From NCBI RefSeq assembly GCF_011300455.1, contig NZ_CP049869.1:1887501-1951500 (forward strand): a DNA stretch of 64,000 nucleotides. Reading direction: 5' to 3'. Shown here one piece after another: positions 1 through 8,560 of the stretch. The position numbers were made by a program, and so were the translations under genes. This stretch comes from Sphingomonas piscis. GTDB taxonomy: Bacteria > Pseudomonadota > Alphaproteobacteria > Sphingomonadales > Sphingomonadaceae. Each line of letters begins with the position of its first letter. Position 1 is the stretch's first letter. The notes under the pieces are model-generated. The model worked only from the letters and a program-made list of their open reading frames with translations, did not search any database and was not told where the DNA came from.

Positions 1-461
1 AGCTTTCCTTCGGCTTATGTAGGCCGATGTTTTGTGCCACTGACAAGATGAGCGAGTGTTCGGAGTTAGACGGAATGTGCTCTTTGTTCTCGTCTACTTG
101 CGACGAACAAATTCTTGCTCGTATGCCTCGGTCAAGCATTGTCGAACCTGCACGCTTCTAGACATTAATCTTGCACACGCTCACATTTCGAGCGGCGCAA
201 GCGCGGTACTGGTTATCGTATTGCTTCTGATCTCCGGTTGAGCTTCGCAGCGCACGGTGCGCCGCTCTGTTCAAACAGCCAATTTGGGCAGATGATTTCC
301 GGAGCCGCATAGCCTGACGGTGCCGATTTATTGGTGGGCTTCGACATGTGCGCTGCTCTTTGCTTACGTTATAAGGAAGGCGACAGGAACCTGACCGCGG
401 CAAACAAAAACCGATTGGAACCTTTACGAGCCGCGGGGGCCACATGGCGTGTTTCGCTGAA
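1..461. other. left edge, no supported gene
   Basis: No reading frame here has a recognisable protein sequence, a convincing ribosome binding site or a signal peptide. The short open frames look like chance frames. The stretch lies beyond the 3' end of the minus-strand acyltransferase and may contain its terminator, but I see no clear hairpin followed by a T run. Confidence 0.5.
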
Positions 462-1427
462 TCACGTTGCTCTGTTGACGGCAGTTGTCCGGCGCTGACC
501 CAGCTTCTGGATGGGGCGCTCAAAATACTTGAACGAGAGGTGTGCAAACAAGAAGGTTACAATAAACAGCAAGGGTCGCTTAACATACTTCACCAGCTTG
601 TCGCCACTGCCGAGCCAGGTATCTACCAACACACCGTGCAAGACATAGAGTCCGTATGATATTTCGGCGATCCATCCGGCTAGCCTACTGGTAAACAGGG
701 CGGACATGAGACCTGGTGCAGCATAGATGCTGGTTCCTACCGCGGCTGCCGCCAAATACGGGCGAAGATAGGCTACCGGGGTGGGATAGGCTGCTGCAAC
801 GATCAGAGGCGCAAGCAGCACCGTGGCAAATGCAGGAACTCTCACTTTCGGGTAGTGGTGGACCACAAGGGCCAGGCAAGCACCTGCTAGAATTTCATCA
901 ACCCGAAACCATGTCGTGATCGACATCGTTGTTCCAGTGAAGACCCGAAGCGCAGTGACCGAGAGCGCAAGGGCAGGAATAAGGTACAGCGCCCTCTTGC
1001 CACCCAACGCGACCATGATTGCGATGACTGCATAGAACTGGACCTCCACACAAAGGCTCCAGAGGTGTCCGCCACCATTCATCAATGGATGGGGAGGCAG
1101 GTTAGACACAAATAGCAGATTGCTGATCGCCACAGACCAGCTCGTGTTATTCAAAATGATCAAGACCAGCATCGCCACCCATGCGAGGGGAAGAATGCGT
1201 AACAAGCGCCTGGTGAGAAACCGCGGCACATCCTGGTTCGCAAGCAACATGCTGGCAATCAGGAAGCCGGACAGAGTGAAAAAGATCGCCATTCCCGAAG
1301 CGGCAATGGCTCCATTGAGTCCGAAGCGCGATGGCCCAAGCGGCAGCAAGTGACCTCCGAGAACAAGCAGGATGCTCACGGCCCGCCAGCCATCGAGGAT
1401 TGGAATACGCGGCAATGTGATGAACAT
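462..1427 (-). CDS. acyltransferase family 3 (OafA-like) membrane protein
   Basis: Predicted integral membrane O-acyltransferase that would transfer an acetyl or similar group to a surface sugar. The N-terminus carries the family signature ILDGWRAVSILLVLGGH, and the next helix contains the FFTLSGFLIA motif followed by an Arg-rich loop (FLTRRLLRILPLAW). About ten hydrophobic segments cover the rest, as usual for this family, and the protein ends in a basic tail. I chose the ATG at 1427, just before the signature, over the longer frame opening at 1463. It stands alone, on the opposite strand to the glycosyltransferases that follow. The acceptor is probably the polysaccharide made by the neighbouring genes, which is inference from context. 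The substrate cannot be read from sequence. Confidence 0.85.
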   Translation of the reverse strand: MFITLPRIPILDGWRAVSILLVLGGHLLPLGPSRFGLNGAIAASGMAIFFTLSGFLIASMLLANQDVPRFLTRRLLRILPLAWVAMLVLIILNNTSWSVAISNLLFVSNLPPHPLMNGGGHLWSLCVEVQFYAVIAIMVALGGKRALYLIPALALSVTALRVFTGTTMSITTWFRVDEILAGACLALVVHHYPKVRVPAFATVLLAPLIVAAAYPTPVAYLRPYLAAAAVGTSIYAAPGLMSALFTSRLAGWIAEISYGLYVLHGVLVDTWLGSGDKLVKYVKRPLLFIVTFLFAHLSFKYFERPIQKLGQRRTTAVNRAT

Positions 1428-1730
1428 TAACACACACCCCAGAAGAGGAATAGATGGCAACACGCCTCATCTATACGGCGCCGCTGACCGCACGGATAAC
1501 TTCAGGTTGTCCCATCCCAGCAGAAGCTGACATCAGACCGAACTTAACGCAGCTGGCACGTCGGCTCGGTCCACCACCTCGGCCAATGGTGTGTCGATGG
1601 TCGGCGTACCGCCCACCAAGCTGTGCAGTTGTTCTCGGTCATTGCTGGCTGGAAGTTTCCAGAACGCACTCTAGTTAGCCAAGAGCTGGGCCAAAGCTTC
1701 AAGCCGCCGAATTGGCGGAAAGGGGGATTG
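1428..1730. other. intergenic, nothing identified
   Basis: About 300 bases upstream of the minus-strand acyltransferase and before a decayed phage-type reading frame. No coherent coding frame, repeat or terminator was seen. It should contain the acyltransferase promoter, which I could not place. Confidence 0.4.
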
Positions 1731-1920
1731 ATGTTGGCAAATGCTAACCCGCCCACAGCAGGGAGAGGCCGCTCAAGGGTTTACCTAACAAGACAAAGCA
1801 AATTGCCCAGGATGCGATTGCTTTGGCTGCCGACAAGCTGGGGCGGTGTCGATCGACTGATCGTGTGGGCCAAGGAAGAGCTGCCCAATAGGCGCCCGAT
1901 CGAGAAAAGAATACGAGCAC
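1731..1920 (+). pseudogene. remnant of a phage-type small protein with a GxPNK motif, frameshifted
   Basis: An ATG at 1731 preceded by AAAGGGGGATTG opens MLANANPPTAGRGR. The sense then moves by one base into KGLPNKTKQIAQDAIALAAD, and again into GGVDRLIVWAKEELPNRR. Read together, these resemble short DNA-packaging-associated proteins that start with a GRPKGxPNK motif (terminase small-subunit-like or DUF5681-like). Each junction needs one added base (near 1774 and near 1843, the second inside a GGGG run). After NRR no frame continues convincingly, so the 3' limit is approximate. Alternatives are a genuine degraded prophage remnant or a gene damaged by sequencing error. The family assignment is from memory of motif patterns and is tentative. 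Confidence 0.35.
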
Positions 1921-2253
1921 TTCAGCGTCGCTTCGTGATGTTGAGGCCGATAGACCTCCAAAAGTCCCGCCAAGAACGTCGCTTTCTCCCAACTGCCTCG
2001 CCGCAAAGAACCGGAAGTTTGGAAATCACTCGAACCGCTCACTTGGAATACGCGGTGCACGCAGGTACCTGTAGGGAACTTATGACCGCTATCGCCCGAA
2101 CCGATGAGCGTTACTTCGTCACCCTCGTCGTGCAAGCTCAAAAGCGACGGCCATAGAAGCCATGTCTGCTTCACGCGAAACCCTATGAAAACCCGGAAGG
2201 TCAAACAAAGTCCTCACTTGAATAGCTCCGAACTGCCAGTCCACTGAGGGTTG
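1921..2253. other. intergenic, possible tail of the phage-type remnant
   Basis: Open frames exist on both strands, but none shows recognisable protein features. It leads into the GT2 gene, whose ribosome binding site (GAGGG) lies just upstream of 2254. Confidence 0.4.
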
Positions 2254-3315
2254 ATGTCGCATATGCAATTGGAAAACCTAGAAGTCGCTAAAACGCAGGT
2301 AACGCAGATCGGAATAGTCGTAATCGGTCGTAACGAGGGTGAGCGATTGCTACTCAGCCTCGGTGCTGCGAAGTCTCAGTGCCAGCACGTCGTTTACGCC
2401 GATTCTGCGTCAACAGACGGCAGCGTGGAAGCCGCTCTGGGCATGGGTGTTACCGTAGTTTGTCTAAGCGCCGATGGGTTGCTCACCGCAGCTCGGGGCC
2501 GACGTGCTGGATTTGAACAACTAGTCCAAGACGCGCCAGAGTGTCGTTTCGTGCAGTTCATCGACGCTGACTGCATTTTGGAGGAAGAGTGGCTCGCTAC
2601 TGCATCGAGCTTCTTGGACAGTCGCAAGGAAGCTGGTGTAGTATGTGGCCGACGCTATGAGGCCTTTCCAATGGCTTCCTTATACCATCGCCTCATCGAT
2701 GCCGAGTGGGATACGCCTATCGGTCTCGCCAAAGCGTGTGGGGGCGATGCCCTGATGAGGGTAGAGGCGGTTCGGTCGGCAGGATCTTTTCGTGCGGATT
2801 TAGTAGCCGGTGAGGAACCCGAACTCTGCACCCGACTGCGAGCAGCCGGCTGGGAAATTTGGCGAATTGATGCACCTATGACGGAACATGATGCTAAAAT
2901 AAGCAGACTTCGCGAATGGTGGAAACGTTCTGAGCGGGGTGGTCTTGGCTACGCACAGGCTAGAGCCGCTACGCAGAGGACCGGCCAACCACTTTATGGA
3001 CGCCAAATTGCGAGCGCCCTGTTTTGGACAGTTATCCTGCCTTTACTCGTCGCAGCGGCTGCTTCACTAGAACAAGATTGGCGCGTGCTACTTCTGCTTC
3101 CAGCTCTGTACATGCTGCAGGGTTGTCGTATCTTCGTGCGTCGAGGAGGTGGCACAGACTTCGCTTTTCGAGTGAGCGCCGCCGCCGTCATGATGTTAAT
3201 GAAGATAGCCGAAGCGAAAGGCATCTTCAGTTACTTGGTAGGACAAAAAAAACTAGAGGCCAGAGCTCACCGAAACGGCGAGGTGCGGGTTCTTAGGCCG
3301 ACTGCCCGGGCCTGA
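2254..3315 (+). CDS. glycosyltransferase family 2
   Basis: GT-A fold transferase. The first about 45 residues lead to IGIVVIGRNEGERL, the usual first strand of GT2 enzymes, followed by the DSASTDGS nucleotide-binding stretch. QFIDADC is the DxD-type metal/nucleotide site, at about residue 110. Roughly residues 250-310 hold hydrophobic segments, suggesting membrane association at the C-terminus. ATG 2254 is preferred because GAGGG sits six bases upstream; another ATG at 2263 is possible. The next gene starts two bases after the stop, so the two glycosyltransferases are probably co-translated. The role is inferred to be addition of a sugar to the lipid-linked repeat unit of the local exopolysaccharide. 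Donor and acceptor are unknown. Confidence 0.88.
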   Translation: MSHMQLENLEVAKTQVTQIGIVVIGRNEGERLLLSLGAAKSQCQHVVYADSASTDGSVEAALGMGVTVVCLSADGLLTAARGRRAGFEQLVQDAPECRFVQFIDADCILEEEWLATASSFLDSRKEAGVVCGRRYEAFPMASLYHRLIDAEWDTPIGLAKACGGDALMRVEAVRSAGSFRADLVAGEEPELCTRLRAAGWEIWRIDAPMTEHDAKISRLREWWKRSERGGLGYAQARAATQRTGQPLYGRQIASALFWTVILPLLVAAAASLEQDWRVLLLLPALYMLQGCRIFVRRGGGTDFAFRVSAAAVMMLMKIAEAKGIFSYLVGQKKLEARAHRNGEVRVLRPTARA

Positions 3316-3317
3316 GT

Positions 3318-4550
3318 ATGCGGATTGCCTACCTGACTAGCCAATACCCGGCAACGTCGCACACGTTTATACGTCGTGAAATTAGTGCCATGCGACAGCT
3401 CGGGTGTCAGATTGACACCTTTAGCGTGCGAGCCCCCGCACATGCGGAACTGCGAACCGACGAGGATGTCCGAGAAGCGCAGGCTACGTATACTCTGCTG
3501 GCCCGTCCATGGCGGGACTACCTCTTGGCACATGTCCAAGAATTAGTCCGGCAACCCGCACGATACCTGCGGACGCTCGTCGTCGCGGCTCGTCATCGGC
3601 CGCCAGGATTAAGAGGTTCGCTGCTGTCCGTTGCCTACTTCGGCGAATGTATTTTGCTGGCTCGGGAGATGAAGCGGCGCGGGATTGGTCATCTTCACAA
3701 TCATTTTGCGAACGCTGGTGCCGCGGTCGGATTACTCGCAAGTATCCACGCAGAGATCGGATGGAGCTTTACAATCCATGGTATTTCAGAGTTCGATTAC
3801 CCAGCTGGGCTCCTATTACCAGAGAAAATATCTGCAGCTAAGTTTGTTGCCTGCGTTTCGTACTTCGGGAGAGCTCAAGCCGCACGGGTTGTCGGTCCAG
3901 AGATGTGGCCCAGACTTAAAGTCGTGCGCTGTGGCTTAGAACTTGAACGACTGCCGCATGTCGCTTCTGTCGAAACGGGCGAAGTCAGACTTATTGTGGT
4001 CGGTCGCCTTTCAGCGGAGAAGGGAGTTGCGGGGTTGCTGGAAGCGTTGTCGCTGATGAGGTCAGACTCAGCACCTCGGCTAGCCGTCGTAGGAGATGGC
4101 TCACTGCGAGCCGAACTGGCTAGGCAAGCTGAAGCTCTTGGTATCTCCGAGCGCGTGGACTTTTTAGGGGCGCTTTCAGAAGCTGACACTCTGAGCGAGA
4201 TTGCACGGAGTGACGTGCTAGTTCTTCCAAGCTTCATGGAAGGCCTGCCGATGGTGCTCATGGAGGCTCTGGCGCTCAGGGTGCCAGTTGTTGCTTCCAG
4301 GGTGGCTGGCATTCCCGAGTTAGTCGAAGAGGGAAAAACAGGGTTCTTGTTCTCGCCATCAAACTGGCAGGAATTGGCCACCACGTTAGATCGCCTGGTC
4401 GTAGATCGTGCACTTCGCCGGCGCTTGGGAGATGCGGGTCCTGCTCGGATCGCGGAGGAATTTGATATCCGCCTTTCCGCAGCTAAGCTCCGCGATCTTT
4501 TTCGTCAGGCCGAGGAGTCCGAAGCCACTCCTGAGGAGCTCCCTTCTTAA
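3318..4550 (+). CDS. glycosyltransferase family 4 (GT-B)
   Basis: A GT-B transferase of about 410 residues. It opens with MRIAYLTSQYPATSHTFIRR, typical of family members that act on surface polysaccharides. The C-terminal Rossmann domain has VGRLSAEKG and then LPSFMEGLPMVLMEALAL, the donor-binding E(x)7E motif with both glutamates present. GIPELVEEGKTGFLF follows, all classic GT4 hallmarks. No signal peptide is seen, so it is cytoplasmic. It directly follows the GT2 gene. Its last 68 bases overlap the 3' end of the convergent minus-strand GT2, an unusually long tail-to-tail overlap. Sugar specificity cannot be assigned. Confidence 0.9.
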   Translation: MRIAYLTSQYPATSHTFIRREISAMRQLGCQIDTFSVRAPAHAELRTDEDVREAQATYTLLARPWRDYLLAHVQELVRQPARYLRTLVVAARHRPPGLRGSLLSVAYFGECILLAREMKRRGIGHLHNHFANAGAAVGLLASIHAEIGWSFTIHGISEFDYPAGLLLPEKISAAKFVACVSYFGRAQAARVVGPEMWPRLKVVRCGLELERLPHVASVETGEVRLIVVGRLSAEKGVAGLLEALSLMRSDSAPRLAVVGDGSLRAELARQAEALGISERVDFLGALSEADTLSEIARSDVLVLPSFMEGLPMVLMEALALRVPVVASRVAGIPELVEEGKTGFLFSPSNWQELATTLDRLVVDRALRRRLGDAGPARIAEEFDIRLSAAKLRDLFRQAEESEATPEELPS

Positions 4551-5673
4551 GCAGCCCGGCATACATAGGCACTTTCCACAGAGCGTAGACGGGAAGGCTG
4601 AGGAGTGCTGCTACCCCGATGAAATCTCGACCCTCACGCCACCAAACTACGATCATCGCGACGGTCATAAGCAGACCCAAGCTCGCTAGAATCGCCGGCG
4701 GCGTCCAGCTCGATAAATCTAAAACGGTTATGAAGGTGGTGAGCAGTAGAACGACGGCATTCATCGCGGCCAAAAGTGCGAGCGGCGGAACAAACAAGTC
4801 CAGGCCGCGCAAAGTCATAGGAATTGAAAGTCGCCGAATTCCGCTAATTAACATTCGAGGACCGGCTACGCGCGCAATTGTCAGAAATCCCCCTTCCCAG
4901 CGGCTCCGCTGCGCGAGTGTGTCGCCGACGTCGGCGTGCCCGCTCCAGACATAGCTACTTTGAATAAGTTGCGGAGGTGCCCCGGCCTCACTCATTTCAA
5001 TACCGAACCGAAGATCTTCTACGATACTAGAGGTCGCGAGATCGGCTATTTCGAACTGGTTCCAAGGCACAGACATGCCCGTGCCTGTCAAATGAACGCC
5101 GCCGGTCAGGCGCTGCAGCCCACGCTGTCGGACAAGATTTTTTAACAGGAATGCGAAGGTGGAAATCTGAACCATCGGAGATTTGGTGCGGCAGGGCTCG
5201 AACAGGTAAATTGCTTGGCAGGGCTTCTTCTTCTCCAAGCACGCAGCAGCTAGATTTGTGAGGCTCGCCCGGTCTATTCGACAATCAGCGTCAAGGACAA
5301 TCACAGCGTCTGGTGGTGACCTCCGGAGCCACTCGCGCGCGAACGCAAGCGCGAACCCCTTGCCGCGCTGATCTTCGTCCTTACGCGAAATCACCGCAAC
5401 GCCATGTTCTGCGGCTATCGTGGCTGTATCGTCGCTGCAATTGTCTGCTACCACCAAGATGTCGAACTCCCGCCCAGCATGGCGCACGAGTGCATCTAGA
5501 CACGCTTTGATTGTGCGCGCTTCGTTGTGCGCTGGGACGATGATCGTCGTTTTTTGGCTCAGCCGCTGGTGTCCTTCCCGCGCTGCAAGGGGAAGTCCGG
5601 CAATTACCTCTGCTAAGAATGTTAAATTCATCAGGAGAAGTGGTGCAACAAGCATCATAATCAGTAAGGTCAA
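4483..5673 (-). CDS. glycosyltransferase family 2, membrane-bound processive-like
   Basis: Membrane GT2. An N-terminal hydrophobic segment is followed by TTIIVPAHNEARTIKACLDA, VVADNCSDDTA, VLDADCRID (the DxD site), a GTGMSVPW stretch and SQRSRWEGG. The last is a QxxRW-like motif characteristic of processive GT2 enzymes such as N-acetylglucosaminyl or cellulose-type transferases. Two or three C-terminal helices follow. The longest frame starts at 5772, but that leaves only about 20 bases to the divergent exosortase. A TTG at 5673 with GGAG six bases upstream, or an ATG at 5658, gives a more natural N-terminus just before the first helix. The product sugar is unknown. It probably belongs to the same polysaccharide pathway. 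Confidence 0.85.
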   Translation of the reverse strand: MTLLIMMLVAPLLLMNLTFLAEVIAGLPLAAREGHQRLSQKTTIIVPAHNEARTIKACLDALVRHAGREFDILVVADNCSDDTATIAAEHGVAVISRKDEDQRGKGFALAFAREWLRRSPPDAVIVLDADCRIDRASLTNLAAACLEKKKPCQAIYLFEPCRTKSPMVQISTFAFLLKNLVRQRGLQRLTGGVHLTGTGMSVPWNQFEIADLATSSIVEDLRFGIEMSEAGAPPQLIQSSYVWSGHADVGDTLAQRSRWEGGFLTIARVAGPRMLISGIRRLSIPMTLRGLDLFVPPLALLAAMNAVVLLLTTFITVLDLSSWTPPAILASLGLLMTVAMIVVWWREGRDFIGVAALLSLPVYALWKVPMYAGLLKKGAPQEWLRTPRPDEKDRGA

Positions 5674-5793
5674 TTCTTGCTCCACCCGCTTTGTGATTGT
5701 CCGCGCGCACCTCGCGATTGCCAAACATATTATTGCAAAGTAGCGTCCTGGAACAATCTCGCACTCTGCCAATTTCGAAAAGGCATTTCTGCT

Positions 5794-6683
5794 TTGCTCC
5801 TGGCTAGAAGGTACCTGCCCGCAGCTGGGTTAAAAAAGCTACGGTTTGCCGATTTGCTCATCGTCTCGAGCGTGCTGCTTTTCATTGTACCGCCGATGGT
5901 GGAGGTTGCGCGATACAACTGGTCTACTGAGCAGGGGGGCACGGGCCCATCGTGCTCGCAACCGGATTATGGTTGCTCGTGCGCGAGTACCGACAGGCGC
6001 GCAGTAAGCGTCGACCAGGTAACAAAATTATAGGATTCGGCGCGTTGGCAGTGCTTTTGCCAGCGTATATAGTGATGGGTATCACGGGCATTATCGAGCT
6101 GCAGGTGTTCGTGATGTATGCGGCACTTATTGCCGGAGCTTACCTGCTGGTCGGAGCTCGCGTTCTTCTCGCCTGCTGGTTCCCAGTTCTATACCTGGGC
6201 TTTGCTGTGCCGCCACCGGACACATTGGTGGCAGTAATCACTCAACCTGTGAAAATAGCGATTTCTGAGTGGGCCGTCGCACTGCTGTATGCGTTAGGCT
6301 ACCCTGTCGGCAGCGCGGGCGTCGTCATCCAAATCGCGCAATTCGAGATGCTTGTTGCGGCGGCTTGCTCAGGCCTTAACTCGTTGATCAGCCTGTCGGC
6401 TATTTGCCTGTTCTACGTTTACCTGCGGCATCGCCATGATCTAACGGCCTTAATCTTGATGTCACTGCTCGTAGTTCCGGTGACGATTTTGGCGAATTTC
6501 ATCAGAGTGATTATCCTGATTTTGACCACGTACTATGCGGGCGAAGCAGTGGCGCAGGGAATCCTGCACGACTTCGCCGGGTTGGTAACCTTTGCAGCAG
6601 CGCTTGCGACAATGATGGCGATCGAAGCTGTCTATACTCGCCTGCAACCTACCCGGTTGAAAGTGGGAAGTGTGGAACGATAG
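5794..6683 (+). pseudogene. xrtV: exosortase (XrtV-like), split by a one-base loss
   Basis: Exosortases are polytopic cysteine transpeptidase-like enzymes that process proteins carrying PEP-CTERM-type tails. The C-terminal part (from 5952) has the catalytic set: Cys in AACSGLNS, Arg in ANFIRVI and His in HDFAGLV, spread over several membrane helices. The missing N-terminus lies in another frame, ending PMVEVARYNWSTEQGG, which exosortases follow with HGPIV. The sequence changes frame inside a run of six G at about 5935-5940. One added G would read EQGGHGPIVLATGLWLL and restore a protein of about 296 residues. The start is uncertain: TTG 5794 or an upstream codon. Downstream EpsI, accessory and EpsD-like genes support the V-type label, which is from memory. 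Probably functional if the indel is a sequencing error. Confidence 0.75.
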
Positions 6684-6687
6684 GGTC

Positions 6688-7371
6688 ATGAACTTCGAAC
6701 CTAAACTCGATCGTCGCAAGATGCTTTTAAGCCTTGCACTGACAGCGTCGGCTGGGATTACTTTCGCTCGGCAACCGCGAAACAAAGTCGATTACCTTGG
6801 GTCGCGCAAGCTTGAGCGTCTCATCCCGACGCAGATCGGGGATTGGCGATTCGCCACGACGAGTGGGTTAGTTGTTCCTCCCGAGGACCCGCTTTCTGAT
6901 GCTCTATATTCTCAGTTGCTCACCCGAGTGTACTCCGACGGCATCAACCCCGACATGATGCTCCTCATCGCGCAGAGTTCTGCTCAGACTGGTTTATTGC
7001 AGGTTCACCGCCCAGAGTTCTGTTACCCGGCTGGCGGATTTCAGCTATCACCGATCATCCAGCGGCAGGCGCTTATCGGCGGTGAGCGGACGCTTACCAT
7101 GAACCAGCTTACAGCAAGTAATCCGGGGCGCGTAGAACGCATCTTATATTGGACGAGGGTCGGCAACGCGATGCCAATCAGCTGGGCTCAGCAACGCTTA
7201 GCGATCGCCGTCGACAACTTGAAAGGCCGCATCCCCGATGCTGTTCTAGTCAGGGTCTCGACAGTAGATGCTGATGGCCCCTCCGCGTTCACTCGCCTCG
7301 CCGACTTCGTTGAAGCGATGATTAGCGGGATCCAAACTGCCGATCGCAGAATCCTTGTAAGTGACGTTTAA
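6688..7371 (+). CDS. epsI: EpsI family protein (exosortase-associated)
   Basis: About 227 residues. It has a basic N-terminus with a hydrophobic stretch (RRKMLLSLALTASAGITFA) that can act as a Tat/Sec signal or anchor, then an EpsI domain in which RPEFCYPAGGFQL is the characteristic Cys-containing motif. EpsI proteins accompany exosortases, often fused to them or directly downstream, and are implicated in exopolysaccharide and sorting functions. The exact biochemical role is not established. ATG 6688, four bases after the exosortase stop, is preferred to the GTG at 6670 that overlaps it. The tight spacing implies one transcript with the exosortase. Confidence 0.85.
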   Translation: MNFEPKLDRRKMLLSLALTASAGITFARQPRNKVDYLGSRKLERLIPTQIGDWRFATTSGLVVPPEDPLSDALYSQLLTRVYSDGINPDMMLLIAQSSAQTGLLQVHRPEFCYPAGGFQLSPIIQRQALIGGERTLTMNQLTASNPGRVERILYWTRVGNAMPISWAQQRLAIAVDNLKGRIPDAVLVRVSTVDADGPSAFTRLADFVEAMISGIQTADRRILVSDV

Positions 7372-7622
7372 AGAGGCTTTCGGCTCGAGAAGGGCTTGAG
7401 GAAGTGAAAAATGAAAGCAAGCGTCACAACGATGGTTCCGATGCCGAGTATATCCATGTCTTTGTTTCCGAGATAGTTCGCGAGCCCACATCCAGCTCCT
7501 GCAGCTAGATACATCCAGAGTGAGTCATGCTCATGCTCGGTCTCAGCTGTCGATCGCTGCATGAAAAGTACAATCAGACCAGCGAAGATCCCGACAGTGA
7601 TCCAGTCGTATGGTGTTTCCAC
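7368..7622 (-). CDS. small XrtV-locus accessory membrane protein
   Basis: An 84-residue protein starting at a GTG with AAGGGAG a few bases upstream (VETPYDWITVGIFAGLIVLF). It has two or three short hydrophobic segments around an acidic, His-containing loop (TAETEHEHDSLW), then GCGLANYLGNKD, then a final helix ending in Ser-Arg-Lys. I recognise this as the type annotated as an XrtV sorting system accessory protein. That is memory of family naming, not a search. It lies on the opposite strand, between epsI, whose last four bases it overlaps, and the EpsD-like gene. The longer frame to 7676 adds residues unlike a natural N-terminus. Function unknown. Confidence 0.72.
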   Translation of the reverse strand: METPYDWITVGIFAGLIVLFMQRSTAETEHEHDSLWMYLAAGAGCGLANYLGNKDMDILGIGTIVVTLAFIFHFLKPFSSRKPL

Positions 7623-7705
7623 GACAACTCCCTTTGGCTCTCTCTGGCATGAGCGTAGCATCAATGCTATCGACACTGAAGGATAACTTCCGTAGGGAAA
7701 AGTTC

Positions 7706-8521
7706 ATGAAATCGCGCTTCCTTCTGGGGCTAATTCTGGTGACCACCACTTTGTCCGGTTGCCAGAAGAAAGCGGATGGTCAGACCGTTGCAGTCGTGAA
7801 CAACGATGAGATTACCAGCTCAGAACTGAATGCAGAGCTCGCGGGGGCAAACCTTCCTGCAGGCGTGGACAAGAAGCAAGCCACTGCTAGAGTCCTGCAG
7901 GGTTTGATCGACCGTAAGCTGGTGGCGCAGCAAGCGCGTCAAGAAGGAATTGATCGCTCACCTGAGTTCATAAACCGGCAGCGCCGTGTGACCGAAGACC
8001 TATTGATTGGTATGCTCACCAGTCGACAGCTGGAGACTGGTAAGATTCCTACCCCTGCTCAGATTGCTGACATCCAATCTAAACAACCGCAGGTCTTCGC
8101 AAAACGGGAAGCCTGGAAGCTCGAACAGCTGCAGTACGACACGCCAAAGGACCCCAAGGTATTAGCGCAGGTGGCACAAGCTAAGTCCCTTGAGCAACTT
8201 TCAGCTCTGCTATCTCAATCAAGCATTCCGTTCCAGCGCGGCACTAACCAGCTTGTAACTAGTGTCATTCCTGCTGAGATTTATGCCAAGCTGGTGACGC
8301 TTGATCCGGGCGAGCCTTTTATCGTTCCCGCAGGCAACCGCTCAGTTGCAAGCGTCATTGTTGCAAGACAGCCTGTACCGCTTCCGGATTCGGCTGCCCG
8401 TACTCAGGCAGTTGAAATGGTTCGGCGTCAGAGGGCCTCTGACTTGCTTCAGCAGCGGGTAAAGCAGCTGCGGACCTCTGCAAAGATTGAGTATAAAGAG
8501 GGCTACGCTCCCGGGAAGTAA
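7706..8521 (+). CDS. EpsD family peptidyl-prolyl cis-trans isomerase, lipoprotein
   Basis: Predicted lipoprotein of about 271 residues. MKSRFLLGLILVTTTLSGC gives a signal peptide with a lipobox Cys at residue 19. A SurA-N-like region (AVVNNDEITSSELNAEL, then VLQGLIDRKLVAQQA) and a degenerate parvulin-like domain follow. EpsD homologues are PPIase-family proteins encoded in exosortase/exopolysaccharide loci, where they are thought to assist export or folding in the periplasm. ATG 7706 with AGGGAAAA upstream is chosen over the frame opening at 7610, because the signal peptide starts there. It converges with the tyrosine kinase gene, leaving 39 bases between them. Confidence 0.85.
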   Translation: MKSRFLLGLILVTTTLSGCQKKADGQTVAVVNNDEITSSELNAELAGANLPAGVDKKQATARVLQGLIDRKLVAQQARQEGIDRSPEFINRQRRVTEDLLIGMLTSRQLETGKIPTPAQIADIQSKQPQVFAKREAWKLEQLQYDTPKDPKVLAQVAQAKSLEQLSALLSQSSIPFQRGTNQLVTSVIPAEIYAKLVTLDPGEPFIVPAGNRSVASVIVARQPVPLPDSAARTQAVEMVRRQRASDLLQQRVKQLRTSAKIEYKEGYAPGK

Positions 8522-8560
8522 GGCCTGGGTGCCCGCGGTAAGACCACCTGCGTTTTGCGT

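Noticed and set aside
5930..5945. Programmed frameshifting in xrtV at the G run
   Set aside because: The same one-base loss occurs in unrelated housekeeping genes (gshA, rsmE), so a general cause is more likely than a gene-specific mechanism.
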